Of a stretch of 64,000 nt of DNA, positions 54,407-62,613 are shown in pieces. The stretch spans positions 1 through 64,000 of the forward strand of contig CAMVIT010000008.1 of the NCBI GenBank assembly GCA_947167635.1, read 5' to 3'. Each line of letters begins with the position of its first letter. The stretch's first letter is position 1. The position numbers were made by a program, and so were the translations under genes. This stretch comes from F23-D06 sp947167635 (GTDB taxonomy: Bacteria > Bacteroidota > Bacteroidia > Bacteroidales > WCHB1-69). A model generated the notes under the pieces. It did not search any database. It was not told the DNA's origin and saw only the letters and a program-made list of their open reading frames with translations.

Positions 54407-55405
54407 TTATTCTCCTTTCAGTCGTTTGATTTCCTTGTCGAAATCGGAAATGATGGGTTGTGTCTTATTGAAAATCTCGTACTCGTTTTCGGCTTTTGCA
54501 TCGGCCTGTTCCTTTGAAATCCTGCCTTTGTCGGGAAGGATTTGGAATTTGCGGAATGACAGAAATGCGTTCACACTCTCCGAAAACTGCGACATATTGA
54601 ACGTGTTTTCGTTCTCGATCAAATCCTCGATATAGTCGAAGAAGCCCGAAACGGCACGCTCCAATCGTTTGATGTCGTTCTCCGACAGATAGTTTTTGGC
54701 GACGGTCACATCCGATTTCAGAATCCTGCCGTCAGGCGCATTTTTCCATGTGGTAAGCCCCATATTGGCTTTCTGGTGGTCGGCATTAGTGTAAATGATT
54801 TCCGCAGCCGTTTGCCCTGTGATGGCATAGTGGAAGCGGTTTTGGATCATGGCGTAAAAATCGCGGGTGGTGGGGGCGTTTCGGTCGTAGTCGATGCTGC
54901 ATTCCGCATAGATGTCGGTAATCTGTTGCCAGATACGCCGCTCACTGGCACGGATGGAACGCACACGCTCCAACAGTTCGCGGAAATAGTCTTTCCCGAA
55001 AATCTGCTCGCCCTGCTTCATCCGGTTGTCGTCCAGAACGAAGCCCTTCCGGATATACTCGTTGAGAATCTTGGTGGCCCAGATGCGGAATTTGGTCGCC
55101 CGTGCCGATGACACACGGTAGCCCACGGCAATGACCGCATCAAGGGAATAGAATTCCACCTGCTCCATGATTTCACCACGGAAGCCTCTGTTTACGACTA
55201 TTTCCATTTTGGAAACAGTCGTGTCTCGGTCTAATTCTTTTTCATCAAAAATATGTGTTAGATGCTTGCTGATGGCGGGCACGCCCACGCCAAACAACTG
55301 AGCCATAGCTTTCTGCGTAGCCCAAATGGTCTCGTCTTTGATGACCACCTGCACCTTGCCCTCCTCCTCGGGCAGCTGGTATAATATGAATTGTATTTCG
55401 TTCAT
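54407..55405 (-). CDS. rhuM: RhuM family protein (virulence-associated, restriction-linked)
   Basis: 332 residues. Recognised from the family pattern: IWATQKAMAQLFGVGVPAIS (helix-turn-helix-like) near residue 28, FYSLDAVIAVGYRVSS near 86, RIWATKILNEYIRKGFVLDD near 108, and KNYLSENDIKRLERAVSGFF near 245. RhuM genes are often found inside type I restriction operons, but their function is unknown. Its first 33 codons are duplicated as a truncated copy at 56903-57013, on the far side of the AlbA_2 gene. Confidence 0.85.
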   Translation of the reverse strand: MNEIQFILYQLPEEEGKVQVVIKDETIWATQKAMAQLFGVGVPAISKHLTHIFDEKELDRDTTVSKMEIVVNRGFRGEIMEQVEFYSLDAVIAVGYRVSSARATKFRIWATKILNEYIRKGFVLDDNRMKQGEQIFGKDYFRELLERVRSIRASERRIWQQITDIYAECSIDYDRNAPTTRDFYAMIQNRFHYAITGQTAAEIIYTNADHQKANMGLTTWKNAPDGRILKSDVTVAKNYLSENDIKRLERAVSGFFDYIEDLIENENTFNMSQFSESVNAFLSFRKFQILPDKGRISKEQADAKAENEYEIFNKTQPIISDFDKEIKRLKGE

Positions 55406-55416
55406 TGGATTTCGTT

Positions 55417-56847
55417 TTAATCTGTAATATTTACACTACCATTTGAGGAACGTACCACTTCCCAATGGCCAGTTTTGTCAGAACCTATACGTTGGATTAG
55501 CCCTAACTGTTTGAGTGCCGCCAATTCCCGATAGATAGTCCGTTCGGACAAGTTGAGTTTCGAAATGATTTCTTTGGTGGTAAGTCCTTTTTTTACCCTG
55601 CCATTTACCCTGCCATAAGTGTTGACAGCATCTTTAATCAAATTTAGTATATTCAACTGTCTTTTAGTGGGTTCCGTTTGATTTGCACTGCCATTTACAC
55701 TGCCAAAATTATTATTTTCATTGCCAAATATTGTTTCATCGTCAGGTTTGTTGACCGTTTTCTGCGAGTGAAACGGTATTGAGGTGCGAATGAAATTAGT
55801 AGAAAAAGAAAAAATACTCTTGAGAGAATATACTTTCCCGATTCGTCTCATTCCCGAACCAAGAGATTCCACAAGGTCAACATCACGAAAAACACGCATA
55901 AGTTCTTTGTTTCGGGGCGAACTTACTCCGCTGAAGAACTCTTCTTGTGTCATATCTATTGGCAAACGACCGGCAGAGGTTATCTCAATGCGATCGGAGA
56001 ATATCTCAAATTTTGGCGGCACCTCATTGGTATAATAGTCGTTATGCACAATGGCATTGATGACAATTTCGCGCATAGCTCGTTCATCCCATAGCGGAGA
56101 GTCTATACGATGTTTGTAGGTTATCCTGCTACTGACGTTGTTTTCCACTTTAAGTTTGTCAAGTACTTGATCGGTAGCTTTGAGCAAAGAGCAATAACCG
56201 AGTTCGTTGTTGGCAATCAGAATGTCTCTATCGGTGCCTGCATATTTTGCGACCTTAATCGAGGTGCTGTTTTCGTCGGCAAGCAAGTAGGCCACATAGT
56301 TCGGTTCGTCGGCATCGGTAAGCAAATCAAGGTTTTCCATAAAATGCTCATTAAGCGTCAACCCCTTGCTCTCGTAATAGATACGTAACTGACGGAATGT
56401 TAGATTTTTGCGTGGAGAACGGATGTTTCGGAGAGAATTGCGCACACGATGGGCGTAAAGATCATCGATCATAGCTGTCGGCATAGGCTCGGCTGCTGTG
56501 CCGACACGAATGAAACATCCTCTTTCGGACAGCCCATACTTGGATTTGCAGTAAGGTTTCTCGCTGCCAGACGAGACAAATATTTTGATGACAGGCACAC
56601 CTTCAACATACTCTATTGTAACATCGAACAATCCCATCGGAGAAGGAGAGATGCCGGTCCTGATGCGGTCTTTTATCCTGAGCATAACATCATCAATGTC
56701 TTTCACACCAACAGGTTTCCCATTGTCATCAATGCCGATATAGATGATTCCACCCTCTCGGTAATTGAGAAAGGCCACCACCTCTTTTTCAATATCAAGT
56801 TCTTTTGTCAGCTCCCGCTTGAATTCAATGCGATTGGTTTCTGTCAT
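55417..56847 (-). CDS. AlbA_2 (Schlafen-type) and GHKL-like ATP-binding protein with C-terminal winged helix
   Basis: 476 residues. Residues 7-125 form the AlbA_2 domain (IEFKRELTKELDIEKEVVAF, GGIIYIGIDDNGKPVGVKDI). Residues about 250-345 resemble the HATPase_c_4 domain (REIVINAIVHNDY, FEIFSDRIEITSAGRLP, VESLGSGMRRI). The C-terminal 80 residues hold a winged helix (TTKEIISKLNLSERTIYREL). Members of this family are probable transcription or defence regulators and are frequent in restriction and phage-defence loci. The gene is flanked by rhuM and a truncated rhuM copy, so it looks inserted. A role as regulator of the island is inference. Confidence 0.82.
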   Translation of the reverse strand: MTETNRIEFKRELTKELDIEKEVVAFLNYREGGIIYIGIDDNGKPVGVKDIDDVMLRIKDRIRTGISPSPMGLFDVTIEYVEGVPVIKIFVSSGSEKPYCKSKYGLSERGCFIRVGTAAEPMPTAMIDDLYAHRVRNSLRNIRSPRKNLTFRQLRIYYESKGLTLNEHFMENLDLLTDADEPNYVAYLLADENSTSIKVAKYAGTDRDILIANNELGYCSLLKATDQVLDKLKVENNVSSRITYKHRIDSPLWDERAMREIVINAIVHNDYYTNEVPPKFEIFSDRIEITSAGRLPIDMTQEEFFSGVSSPRNKELMRVFRDVDLVESLGSGMRRIGKVYSLKSIFSFSTNFIRTSIPFHSQKTVNKPDDETIFGNENNNFGSVNGSANQTEPTKRQLNILNLIKDAVNTYGRVNGRVKKGLTTKEIISKLNLSERTIYRELAALKQLGLIQRIGSDKTGHWEVVRSSNGSVNITD

Positions 56848-56902
56848 AATGTTTTTCAGTTATTATGTTAGTGCTCTATATGTGCTAGCGATTTTGCCAA
56901 TA

Positions 56903-57013
56903 TTATGCCATCGCTTTCTGCGTCGCCCAGATGGTCTCATCCTTGATGACCACCTGCACCTTGCCCTCCTCCTCGGGCAGCTGGTATAATATGAATTGGA
57001 TTTCGTTGGTCAT
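56903..57013 (-). pseudogene. Truncated copy of the rhuM 5' end
   Basis: Reads MTNEIQFILYQLPEEEGKVQ and on to KAMA, then stops: 36 codons closely matching the first 35 of rhuM (54407-55405) with only synonymous and one or two N-terminal changes. It ends where rhuM continues QLFGVG. It lies between fic and the AlbA_2 gene and has no other coding content. Probably a remnant left when the AlbA_2 gene was inserted in front of rhuM. Confidence 0.85.
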
Positions 57014-57060
57014 GTTTTTTTTAATGTTCTAATTGGCTTTCGTTGAAGTATGGCATAATG

Positions 57061-58248
57061 CTATTCTCCTTTCATTAATTCGTTATATAGGGCCACACCC
57101 TTTACTGTCAACAGGTATTTCTGGCGGGGATGACGAGGGGATTGTGGATACAACATTCGGATATAACCATCTGATATAGCAGGGTTAAGATGGTATTCCA
57201 AGAAATTGGGTCTATGCTTTAATGCCAATATTTCCATAAGTTGAGATATTGAATATGCTTTAAGACCTATTATTTTTATCAATTCAACAATTAAAGGATT
57301 GTCAGTATGGAACATATCTTGTTCTTGTTCGGGTACTTGTTCGGGTACTTGTTCGGGTACTTGTTCGGGTACTTGTCCTGTACTTGTGGGGGTGGCCAGA
57401 TTAGGTTGTACGCTCCATTCCGGTGTCGGATGGATATGAAGATATCGGTTACGCAAATCCCATTGCTCTCCAAGCAAAAGATTGCGGAAGAAGCGTTCCA
57501 GATAGACGGGAGAATAGTCAATGCCTTTCACTGCATTTTTGTAATTGGCCCGCACCAGTGCGTTGCGGAAGTACCACGAATGGTGTGCAAACATAATGTT
57601 ATTCACTGAGAAACCCAACGAACGCAAATACTTGACGACAAAAATGGCTGTGGCTCGTGTGTTGCCTTCACGAAAAGGATGTATCTGCCATAATCCTGAC
57701 ACAAATTGTGCCACGTGTTCCGCCAGTTGTCCTTTCTCCAAACCAGAATACACAAATTGTTTTTCCTGTTCCAGGTCGTATTCCAGTGTCATTCGCAGTT
57801 CTTGCCAACGGGCATAAATTATGCTATCGCCTTCCAACACCCATTCTTTCTTGGAGATGTCGTAGTCGCGGAAATTACCAGCGTGTTTGAACACTCCTTC
57901 AAATATGGCCCTGTGAATGGCTGCCAAGCCGGCCACACTGTATGTGAAGGCATCAGTTTGAAGCAACTTTGAAATATTACTGGACACTTTGTCGGCCTCT
58001 TCGTTGTCTGCATCATCGTCGTCGTGGGAGGTCTTCGTGATGTAGTATTGTTTAACCAATTCGCGGGCCTCGTCGATGGTAATTTCACCTTCGATGTTTC
58101 TACGGGCAGTATCCTGCAAATATTCCGATGTCTTTAATCCATCGACGGCCTGCAAGCCGATGGCAACGCTCCAAGCCTCCGCTCTTTCACGTTGTGCCGG
58201 CTCCCCTTGGCGTATATACTCGTCAAAATCTAAATATCCATCCTTCAT
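57061..58248 (-). CDS. Fic family protein with C-terminal winged helix
   Basis: 395 residues. The Fic core has HPFREGNTR at residues 190-198, the full HxFxxGNxR catalytic motif for AMP (or other nucleotide) transfer to a protein hydroxyl. Upstream, AIHRAIFEGVFKHAGNFRDY is the conserved first part of the domain. An N-terminal segment (RRNIEGEITIDEARELVKQY) resembles the inhibitory VbhA-like helix but the key (S/T)xxxE(G/N) spacing is not exact. A four-residue tandem repeat (PEQV) links the core to a DNA-binding-like C-terminus. Likely toxin or regulator within the restriction operon. Its first codons recur as a remnant at 59340-59429. Confidence 0.88.
   Translation of the reverse strand: MKDGYLDFDEYIRQGEPAQRERAEAWSVAIGLQAVDGLKTSEYLQDTARRNIEGEITIDEARELVKQYYITKTSHDDDDADNEEADKVSSNISKLLQTDAFTYSVAGLAAIHRAIFEGVFKHAGNFRDYDISKKEWVLEGDSIIYARWQELRMTLEYDLEQEKQFVYSGLEKGQLAEHVAQFVSGLWQIHPFREGNTRATAIFVVKYLRSLGFSVNNIMFAHHSWYFRNALVRANYKNAVKGIDYSPVYLERFFRNLLLGEQWDLRNRYLHIHPTPEWSVQPNLATPTSTGQVPEQVPEQVPEQVPEQEQDMFHTDNPLIVELIKIIGLKAYSISQLMEILALKHRPNFLEYHLNPAISDGYIRMLYPQSPRHPRQKYLLTVKGVALYNELMKGE
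57325..57372. repeat. Four perfect 12-bp tandem repeats inside fic
   Basis: The unit TTGTTCGGGTAC occurs four times exactly, with partial copies at both ends. On the coding strand it encodes PEQV repeats in the linker of the Fic protein. Length changes by whole units would keep the frame. Confidence 0.9.
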
Positions 58249-58279
58249 TGGCTATTCCTTTCTTCTTGCCACCATTTGT

Positions 58280-59347
58280 TCAACCTTGCGTATTATCGAG
58301 CAAAAGGGTTAATTGCGATTGCAGCTCTTCACGATTGGGTAGATAAAGTTGGTAGCGGGCTGCAAATAGTTGATTGTCGATACCCTGTAGGGCATACTCC
58401 ATCAATAGCTCATCCTTTTTGGCACCCAACACTATGCCAACAGGAGGATTATCGTCCGGCTGGCATATCTCATTTTTGAAATAATTGAGATAGAGATTCA
58501 TTTGGCCGATGTCTCCGTGTTTTATTTCGGCACGTTTCAGGTCGATTAAGACATAACATTTTAGGATAGTGTGATAGAACACTAAATCAACCTTGAATCG
58601 TCGAGAGCCGATGGGTATGATGTACTGGCGACCGATGAAGGCGAACCCCCTGCCAAGTTCAAGCAAGAACTGCTCCATATGGCTTTTCAACGCCTTCTCC
58701 AAATCCGACTCCTTGTACCGTTTCTGCTGAGGTAGTCCGGCGAACTCCAACACGTATGGGTCGCGTATAATGTCTGAAGCGGTCATCACTTGGTGGCCTT
58801 CATTGGCAAGTGCCAACACCCCTTTCTTGTCAGTGCTAAGGGCAAGACGCTGAAAAAGCGAAGAGTTAATCTGACGCTTTAGCTCCCTCACTTTCCATCC
58901 TTCTTTGATACATTCCTTCATATAGAACTGTATCTCCAGTGGGTCATCACATTTGAGCAATTCAAAATAGTGGCTCCAAGTCAATTGGTGAGACAGTGTC
59001 TCACTTTTTGGGAAAGTTAGATATAACTTGCGCATATAAATGAGGTTAGACCTGCTGAACCCTCTCCCTCTTATGTGAGTTAAGTCTCTGGCGAGGTTTG
59101 CAATCAACCTTTCTCCATATCGAGCCTTTGTTTCCCCTCCCTGCTCAAATTCAACAATATATCTGCCGGTCTGCCAGTTAGCCTCAAGCAATTCTGTATT
59201 AACAGCGATGGCTGCATTTCCTCTTGCTTTTTCCCAAACATCGGAAATAAGTGAGACAAGCTGCACATATTCTGAATCGTCTATCTGCATAGTATCTGAT
59301 GCCGATGCTTCCGTGTTTTTATTCGTTATTTTATCGTTCTTACTCAT
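58280..59347 (-). CDS. DUF1016/YhcG family PD-(D/E)xK nuclease
   Basis: 355 residues. N-terminal DUF1016 winged-helix-like region (WQTGRYIVEFEQGGETKARY, RGFSRSNLIYMRKLYLTFP). The C-terminal nuclease domain has GRGFAFIGRQYIIPIG, then the aspartate of FKVDLVFYH and DLKRAEIK, the D...(D/E)xK arrangement. Such genes are often found next to type I restriction genes and other defence systems. Its ATG overlaps the stop of the truncated fic copy at 59340-59429, and fic starts 31 bases after its stop. Confidence 0.85.
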   Translation of the reverse strand: MSKNDKITNKNTEASASDTMQIDDSEYVQLVSLISDVWEKARGNAAIAVNTELLEANWQTGRYIVEFEQGGETKARYGERLIANLARDLTHIRGRGFSRSNLIYMRKLYLTFPKSETLSHQLTWSHYFELLKCDDPLEIQFYMKECIKEGWKVRELKRQINSSLFQRLALSTDKKGVLALANEGHQVMTASDIIRDPYVLEFAGLPQQKRYKESDLEKALKSHMEQFLLELGRGFAFIGRQYIIPIGSRRFKVDLVFYHTILKCYVLIDLKRAEIKHGDIGQMNLYLNYFKNEICQPDDNPPVGIVLGAKKDELLMEYALQGIDNQLFAARYQLYLPNREELQSQLTLLLDNTQG

Positions 59348-59429
59348 ATCTCAATAACGTTTTTTGTTCTCTTATTATTTCAGCAGGGTAATATAAATAC
59401 TCGTCAAAATTTATATATCCATCCTTCAT
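59340..59429 (-). pseudogene. Truncated copy of the fic 5' end
   Basis: Reads MKDGYINFDEY and then diverges to an unrelated 18-residue tail, ending in a stop that overlaps the DUF1016 start codon (ATGAGTAA). The first 11 codons match the Fic start (MKDGYLDFDEY) with two changes, and the DNA match continues for about 33 bases. The sequence upstream of the two ATGs is not alike. It mirrors the rhuM remnant: a 5' copy of the downstream gene just before an accessory gene. Confidence 0.75.
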
Positions 59430-59495
59430 TGTCTTATCTTTAAATTATCACATTTTTCGACCAAAATAATATCAAAAAATCACTTATTCACAATT

Positions 59496-59645
59496 CTACT
59501 TGTTTGGTGTCCCTTCTATGATTTTTTCGGTGATTGTCTTGTAGCCTGTTCGCCGCCTGTATATTTGCCAGTAACCCGCTTTTTCTTCCTTGATTGGTAC
59601 CCATTGGAGCATATACTCGTCAAAGTTTGGGATGTGGTGGAACAT
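59496..59645 (-). CDS. Possible small protein or gene fragment (49 residues)
   Basis: ATG at 59645, beginning MFHHIPNFDEYMLQWVP and ending IIEGTPNK. It follows the RloB stop by 14 bases. The segment around FDEY shares about 12 bases with the fic start and its remnant, so part of it may come from a third partial copy or from the end of a lost gene. No family recognised. The 312-base gap between the RloB and DUF1016 genes holds only this and the fic remnant. Confidence 0.35.
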   Translation of the reverse strand: MFHHIPNFDEYMLQWVPIKEEKAGYWQIYRRRTGYKTITEKIIEGTPNK

Positions 59646-59659
59646 TTATTTTGTTCCAT

Positions 59660-60244
59660 TTATTTTAACCTTTCGAATAATTCAAATGCCTTAAACACAT
59701 CAGAATATGATTCACCAGAATGGTCAAATGTTTTGGCGCGGTTTATGGCTGTTTCCAGTTTCTCATCTGCACATAAGTCCGCAACCCATTTGGCATTCTG
59801 CAAAAACTTCACCTTCTTTTCGTAATCGGAGATGTGCTTTTTCAATTCTTGTTCAGTAGCAGCAGAGTCCTTAAAGTGACGATTGGTGTTTTCAAAGTGA
59901 AGTAAAAACCAGTATTCAATAGAGGTCATGCTATCGCATAGAATCACATTCTTTTTCTTGGCATACTTTTTCCGGATAGATTCCAATTTCTTCTTTTCCA
60001 CTTCGTTCCTGCTTGAGACATCTGCATCAAATACAGCAATGGCAAATCCCCCATCGGAAATGGCCTCAGATATCTTCTTATCCATCTCAGCAAGTGATGT
60101 AACAGAAAAAAAGTACGGCTTAATGGTATAATGATAACCGAACAAAGTACGAATATGGGTGAAATAGTACTGTTCTGTCAAACCTTCTCCCAGAATGGTG
60201 ACAGAACGTTTCTGCTGTTTTCTGTTTTCAACGCTCCTTGCCAT
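59660..60244 (-). CDS. rloB: RloB family protein (TOPRIM-like)
   Basis: 194 residues. The pattern TILGEGLTEQYYFTHIRTLF (metal-binding glutamate) near residue 16 and GFAIAVFDADVSSRNEVEKK near 65 (acidic DxD) fits the RloB family, a TOPRIM-like nuclease fold. SMTSIEYWFLLHFENTNRHF is also typical. It starts 2 bases after the RloA stop, so the pair is translationally linked. ATPase plus TOPRIM pairs form several defence systems (OLD, PARIS, Gabija), where the ATPase controls the nuclease. RloA/RloB genes are named from restriction-linked loci. Confidence 0.85.
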   Translation of the reverse strand: MARSVENRKQQKRSVTILGEGLTEQYYFTHIRTLFGYHYTIKPYFFSVTSLAEMDKKISEAISDGGFAIAVFDADVSSRNEVEKKKLESIRKKYAKKKNVILCDSMTSIEYWFLLHFENTNRHFKDSAATEQELKKHISDYEKKVKFLQNAKWVADLCADEKLETAINRAKTFDHSGESYSDVFKAFELFERLK

Positions 60245-60246
60245 AA

Positions 60247-61548
60247 TTACAGATCAATTTGAGGAACAGCACCAAAATTTCCTTGGTTGTATGCTTTTTG
60301 GATAGAAGAAAGTCTATTCAGGCCCCTGAATTCAGCTAAAGAATAGATATCTGTGTGCCCGTTTTCCTTTTTCTCGGTGAACCAGACACTATCTTTGCGG
60401 AAGAGGCGCTGGTCTTCTAATTTGGAAATGTCGTTTAGTAACGGATCGTAATGAGTAGTTATGATAAGTTGGGAACGTGATTTTTTTCGAAGAAAATCCA
60501 AAAGAATGAAACGTAGCAGTTGCGGGTGCAATGAATTCTCCACCTCGTCAATTGAGAGTATTGCACTGTTTTGTTGGGCATAGTAGATGGCCGTCTCTAT
60601 TCCGAATGTGCGAAGTGTACCCAAAGATTCAAATTCTTTCGGAAGAAAGAACTTAGATTGTCGGTCTTGGATGGTCACTGTATGCTCAAAGGCAGTGTTG
60701 TAACGCGAAATAGTTCTCTCTTTTCTCAGTCTGTCTTTCTCTGTGGCCGGGATACTGTCATCATTCAGAAAAAGGTTCAAGTATTGCTCAGGAATTATCT
60801 CGTTGACAATGTCCGTTTTGACATCTGAGATGTTAAAGTCCGCTTGTCTCAAAAATTCCAGCAAATGGGATTTCAAGCGATCATCCGATGCAATATGTCG
60901 TTCCGCATATTCAAACAAGGATGTTTCTGGAACCACAACGGGCATAATCTGGTGGAGCATCCATTGCTTTGCTGCATCAATTTCTGGAAAAGAAACATTC
61001 ACCTTGTTGCGTGCCGCAAAAAAGGACATGTTTTTCAGACATTCAACCGCGATTTTTTCTTTTTCAACGGCACTGACTTTAACGGGGGCACCGTAATGGA
61101 TAACAGACTGTCCATTTTCCAAATACCTATCAAAAAGAAGTGTAGGTTGCACACTTTTGTATATGAACAACTTTTCTGAAAGGACGGCGTTCCTGTCAAT
61201 CATAAGCTGGTACCAATACTTGGTGGCATCCACATAAAAAACAAGTTCAAGTTCAGAAGGTTGGTTCGGAGTCTCCGTATCCAGAAGAAACGGAACCGTT
61301 CCTGTCCCTTCCTCTACAGAATGTGGCAGAAGCCGCCAGAAAGTACCAAGAAATTTGAAGACAGAAAGGAGGTTTGATTTTCCCGACGCATTTGCTCCAT
61401 ACACCATGGCGAAGCGAAGCAACCGTACGCCTGGCGCAACTTCAACCACTTGGTAATCTTCGGCGAATGTGTCTCTTGTCGCTTCAAAGCTGAAGGTCAC
61501 TTCATCCTTGAACGACAAGAAATTTTTCACTTTAAGTTCTTGTATCAT
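60247..61548 (-). CDS. rloA: RloA-type AAA15/OLD-like ATPase
   Basis: 433 residues from ATG 61548; the frame is open to 61578 but that start lies at the promoter. ABC/SMC-like ATPase: MIQELKVKNFLSFKDEVTFS at the start, Walker A GANASGKSNLLSVF near residue 50, Walker B ILSIDEVENSLHPQLLRF near 335, and the histidine switch IITTHYDPLL. Partner gene rloB follows by 2 bases. It has its own promoter after the CBASS terminator and opens the run that ends with hsdR. Confidence 0.87.
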   Translation of the reverse strand: MIQELKVKNFLSFKDEVTFSFEATRDTFAEDYQVVEVAPGVRLLRFAMVYGANASGKSNLLSVFKFLGTFWRLLPHSVEEGTGTVPFLLDTETPNQPSELELVFYVDATKYWYQLMIDRNAVLSEKLFIYKSVQPTLLFDRYLENGQSVIHYGAPVKVSAVEKEKIAVECLKNMSFFAARNKVNVSFPEIDAAKQWMLHQIMPVVVPETSLFEYAERHIASDDRLKSHLLEFLRQADFNISDVKTDIVNEIIPEQYLNLFLNDDSIPATEKDRLRKERTISRYNTAFEHTVTIQDRQSKFFLPKEFESLGTLRTFGIETAIYYAQQNSAILSIDEVENSLHPQLLRFILLDFLRKKSRSQLIITTHYDPLLNDISKLEDQRLFRKDSVWFTEKKENGHTDIYSLAEFRGLNRLSSIQKAYNQGNFGAVPQIDL

Positions 61549-61567
61549 ACCTCTTTGTTTTGAAGTG

Positions 61568-61575
61568 CAAAAATA
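61568..61575 (-). promoter_or_regulatory. -7 box opening the rloA to hsdR run
   Basis: TATTTTTG on the minus strand followed by C, 19 bases before ATG 61548 and directly after the CBASS terminator. Confidence 0.6.
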
Positions 61576-61623
61576 CAAAAAAAATAAAACCGCCTGATTC
61601 TATTTTTGGAAACAGACGGTTTT
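61574..61623 (-). terminator. Rho-independent terminator at the end of the CBASS operon
   Basis: On the minus strand AAAACCGTCTG pairs with CAGGCGGTTTT (one G-T pair), followed by ATTTTTTTT. It separates the CBASS genes from rloA. Confidence 0.8.
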
Positions 61624-61656
61624 GTGTAAATTTTCAAAATAGAAATCAAGCATGAA

Positions 61657-62613
61657 TCAATCCTCTGTTTCAACATCAACATACTGACGACAGTCAGCAT
61701 CTTCGCTTATCAAAGCCCGAAAAACCTTTTCGAAATTACGTAGCTCCCTTTCTTCCAATAATTTTTGTTCGTTAGTTTTTCCTATATGGCCTTTTCGTAA
61801 ATACATTTCAATGGCTTTGTCCAAGCCATTCAGAGTTGTTGGCATATCACTAAGAATTGCCTTATTTTCTGTTTTGTCTATAGCAACATATAAAGGATAA
61901 GACCTCGAAGCAGAATCAATCGCTATGGGGTTGAATAATTTTTCTTTATAAAACAGATTGGCTTTCTTCTTTATGTCAGAGTCCAAATCTTTGGGTAAAA
62001 CTACTCTAAATTTATAGGATGAACAATGATTTTCCTTTAAAATATGGTCATTTATAGACAACGATTCACATATGGGCTTTACAAAGTTTTCAAAATATCC
62101 GATTGCCAAGACGGTAGAAGGTAGCATTCCCAAAACACCCAAATGTACTTTTTCATCAATTTGTGTTTTCAACTTATTCAGACTTCGATTTAGAGAGTCC
62201 TCATCAAGCGATACTATTGTTTTGAAAAAAGAATTCCTTGTTTTTTTGTATTTAAAAGTGGCATGAGTAATGCCAAATAAATCAGATGGCAATTTTACAT
62301 TCTCTTCTTGTAAAATGAATGCGTTGTCTCTTCCCAATCGGCCCAGAAACAAACCAAATTCAAATACAACATTGTCGCGAGGGGAGTCAAATTGTTGCTC
62401 TCTTGATTTTGTAAAATCGTCTTTTGTGAAAACCAAGATGCCGTAATCAAACAGATTAGCTTCTTTAAGAAGCGTTTCTAAATAATTCTCATTATACTTG
62501 AACATGCCATCATTCCACAGATAGCAGTCAAAATCAGTCGAAAAAAAGTCTTTGACCTTCTGTGCAATATCCAACCCTTCAGTTGATGAACCAATAAATA
62601 TACGTGCTCTCAT
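61657..62613 (-). CDS. TIR-STING effector of a CBASS anti-phage system
   Basis: 318 residues. The N-terminal TIR-like domain (1-145) begins RARIFIGSSTEGLDIAQKVK and has RDNVVFEFGLFLGRLG with catalytic glutamate E85, expected to cleave NAD+. The C-terminal half (about 158-290) matches the bacterial STING fold: MLPSTVLAIGYFENFVKPI (164-181), a binding arginine in ASRSYPLYV (R237), and the acidic SDMPTTLNGLDKAI (255-268). In characterised relatives a cyclic dinucleotide binds the STING part, driving filament formation and NAD+ loss. The start overlaps the E2-like gene stop in ATGA, so the products are made together. Confidence 0.87.
   Translation of the reverse strand: MRARIFIGSSTEGLDIAQKVKDFFSTDFDCYLWNDGMFKYNENYLETLLKEANLFDYGILVFTKDDFTKSREQQFDSPRDNVVFEFGLFLGRLGRDNAFILQEENVKLPSDLFGITHATFKYKKTRNSFFKTIVSLDEDSLNRSLNKLKTQIDEKVHLGVLGMLPSTVLAIGYFENFVKPICESLSINDHILKENHCSSYKFRVVLPKDLDSDIKKKANLFYKEKLFNPIAIDSASRSYPLYVAIDKTENKAILSDMPTTLNGLDKAIEMYLRKGHIGKTNEQKLLEERELRNFEKVFRALISEDADCRQYVDVETED

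Noticed and set aside
57319..57384. Tandem repeat considered as a CRISPR array
   Set aside because: The 12-base units are contiguous without spacers and encode an in-frame protein linker.
59510..59659. Alternative 49-codon frame starting directly after the RloB stop (ATG 59659)
   Set aside because: It is lysine/threonine-rich without any pattern and overlaps the other short frame at 59496-59645; neither is strong, and only the latter shares sequence with fic.
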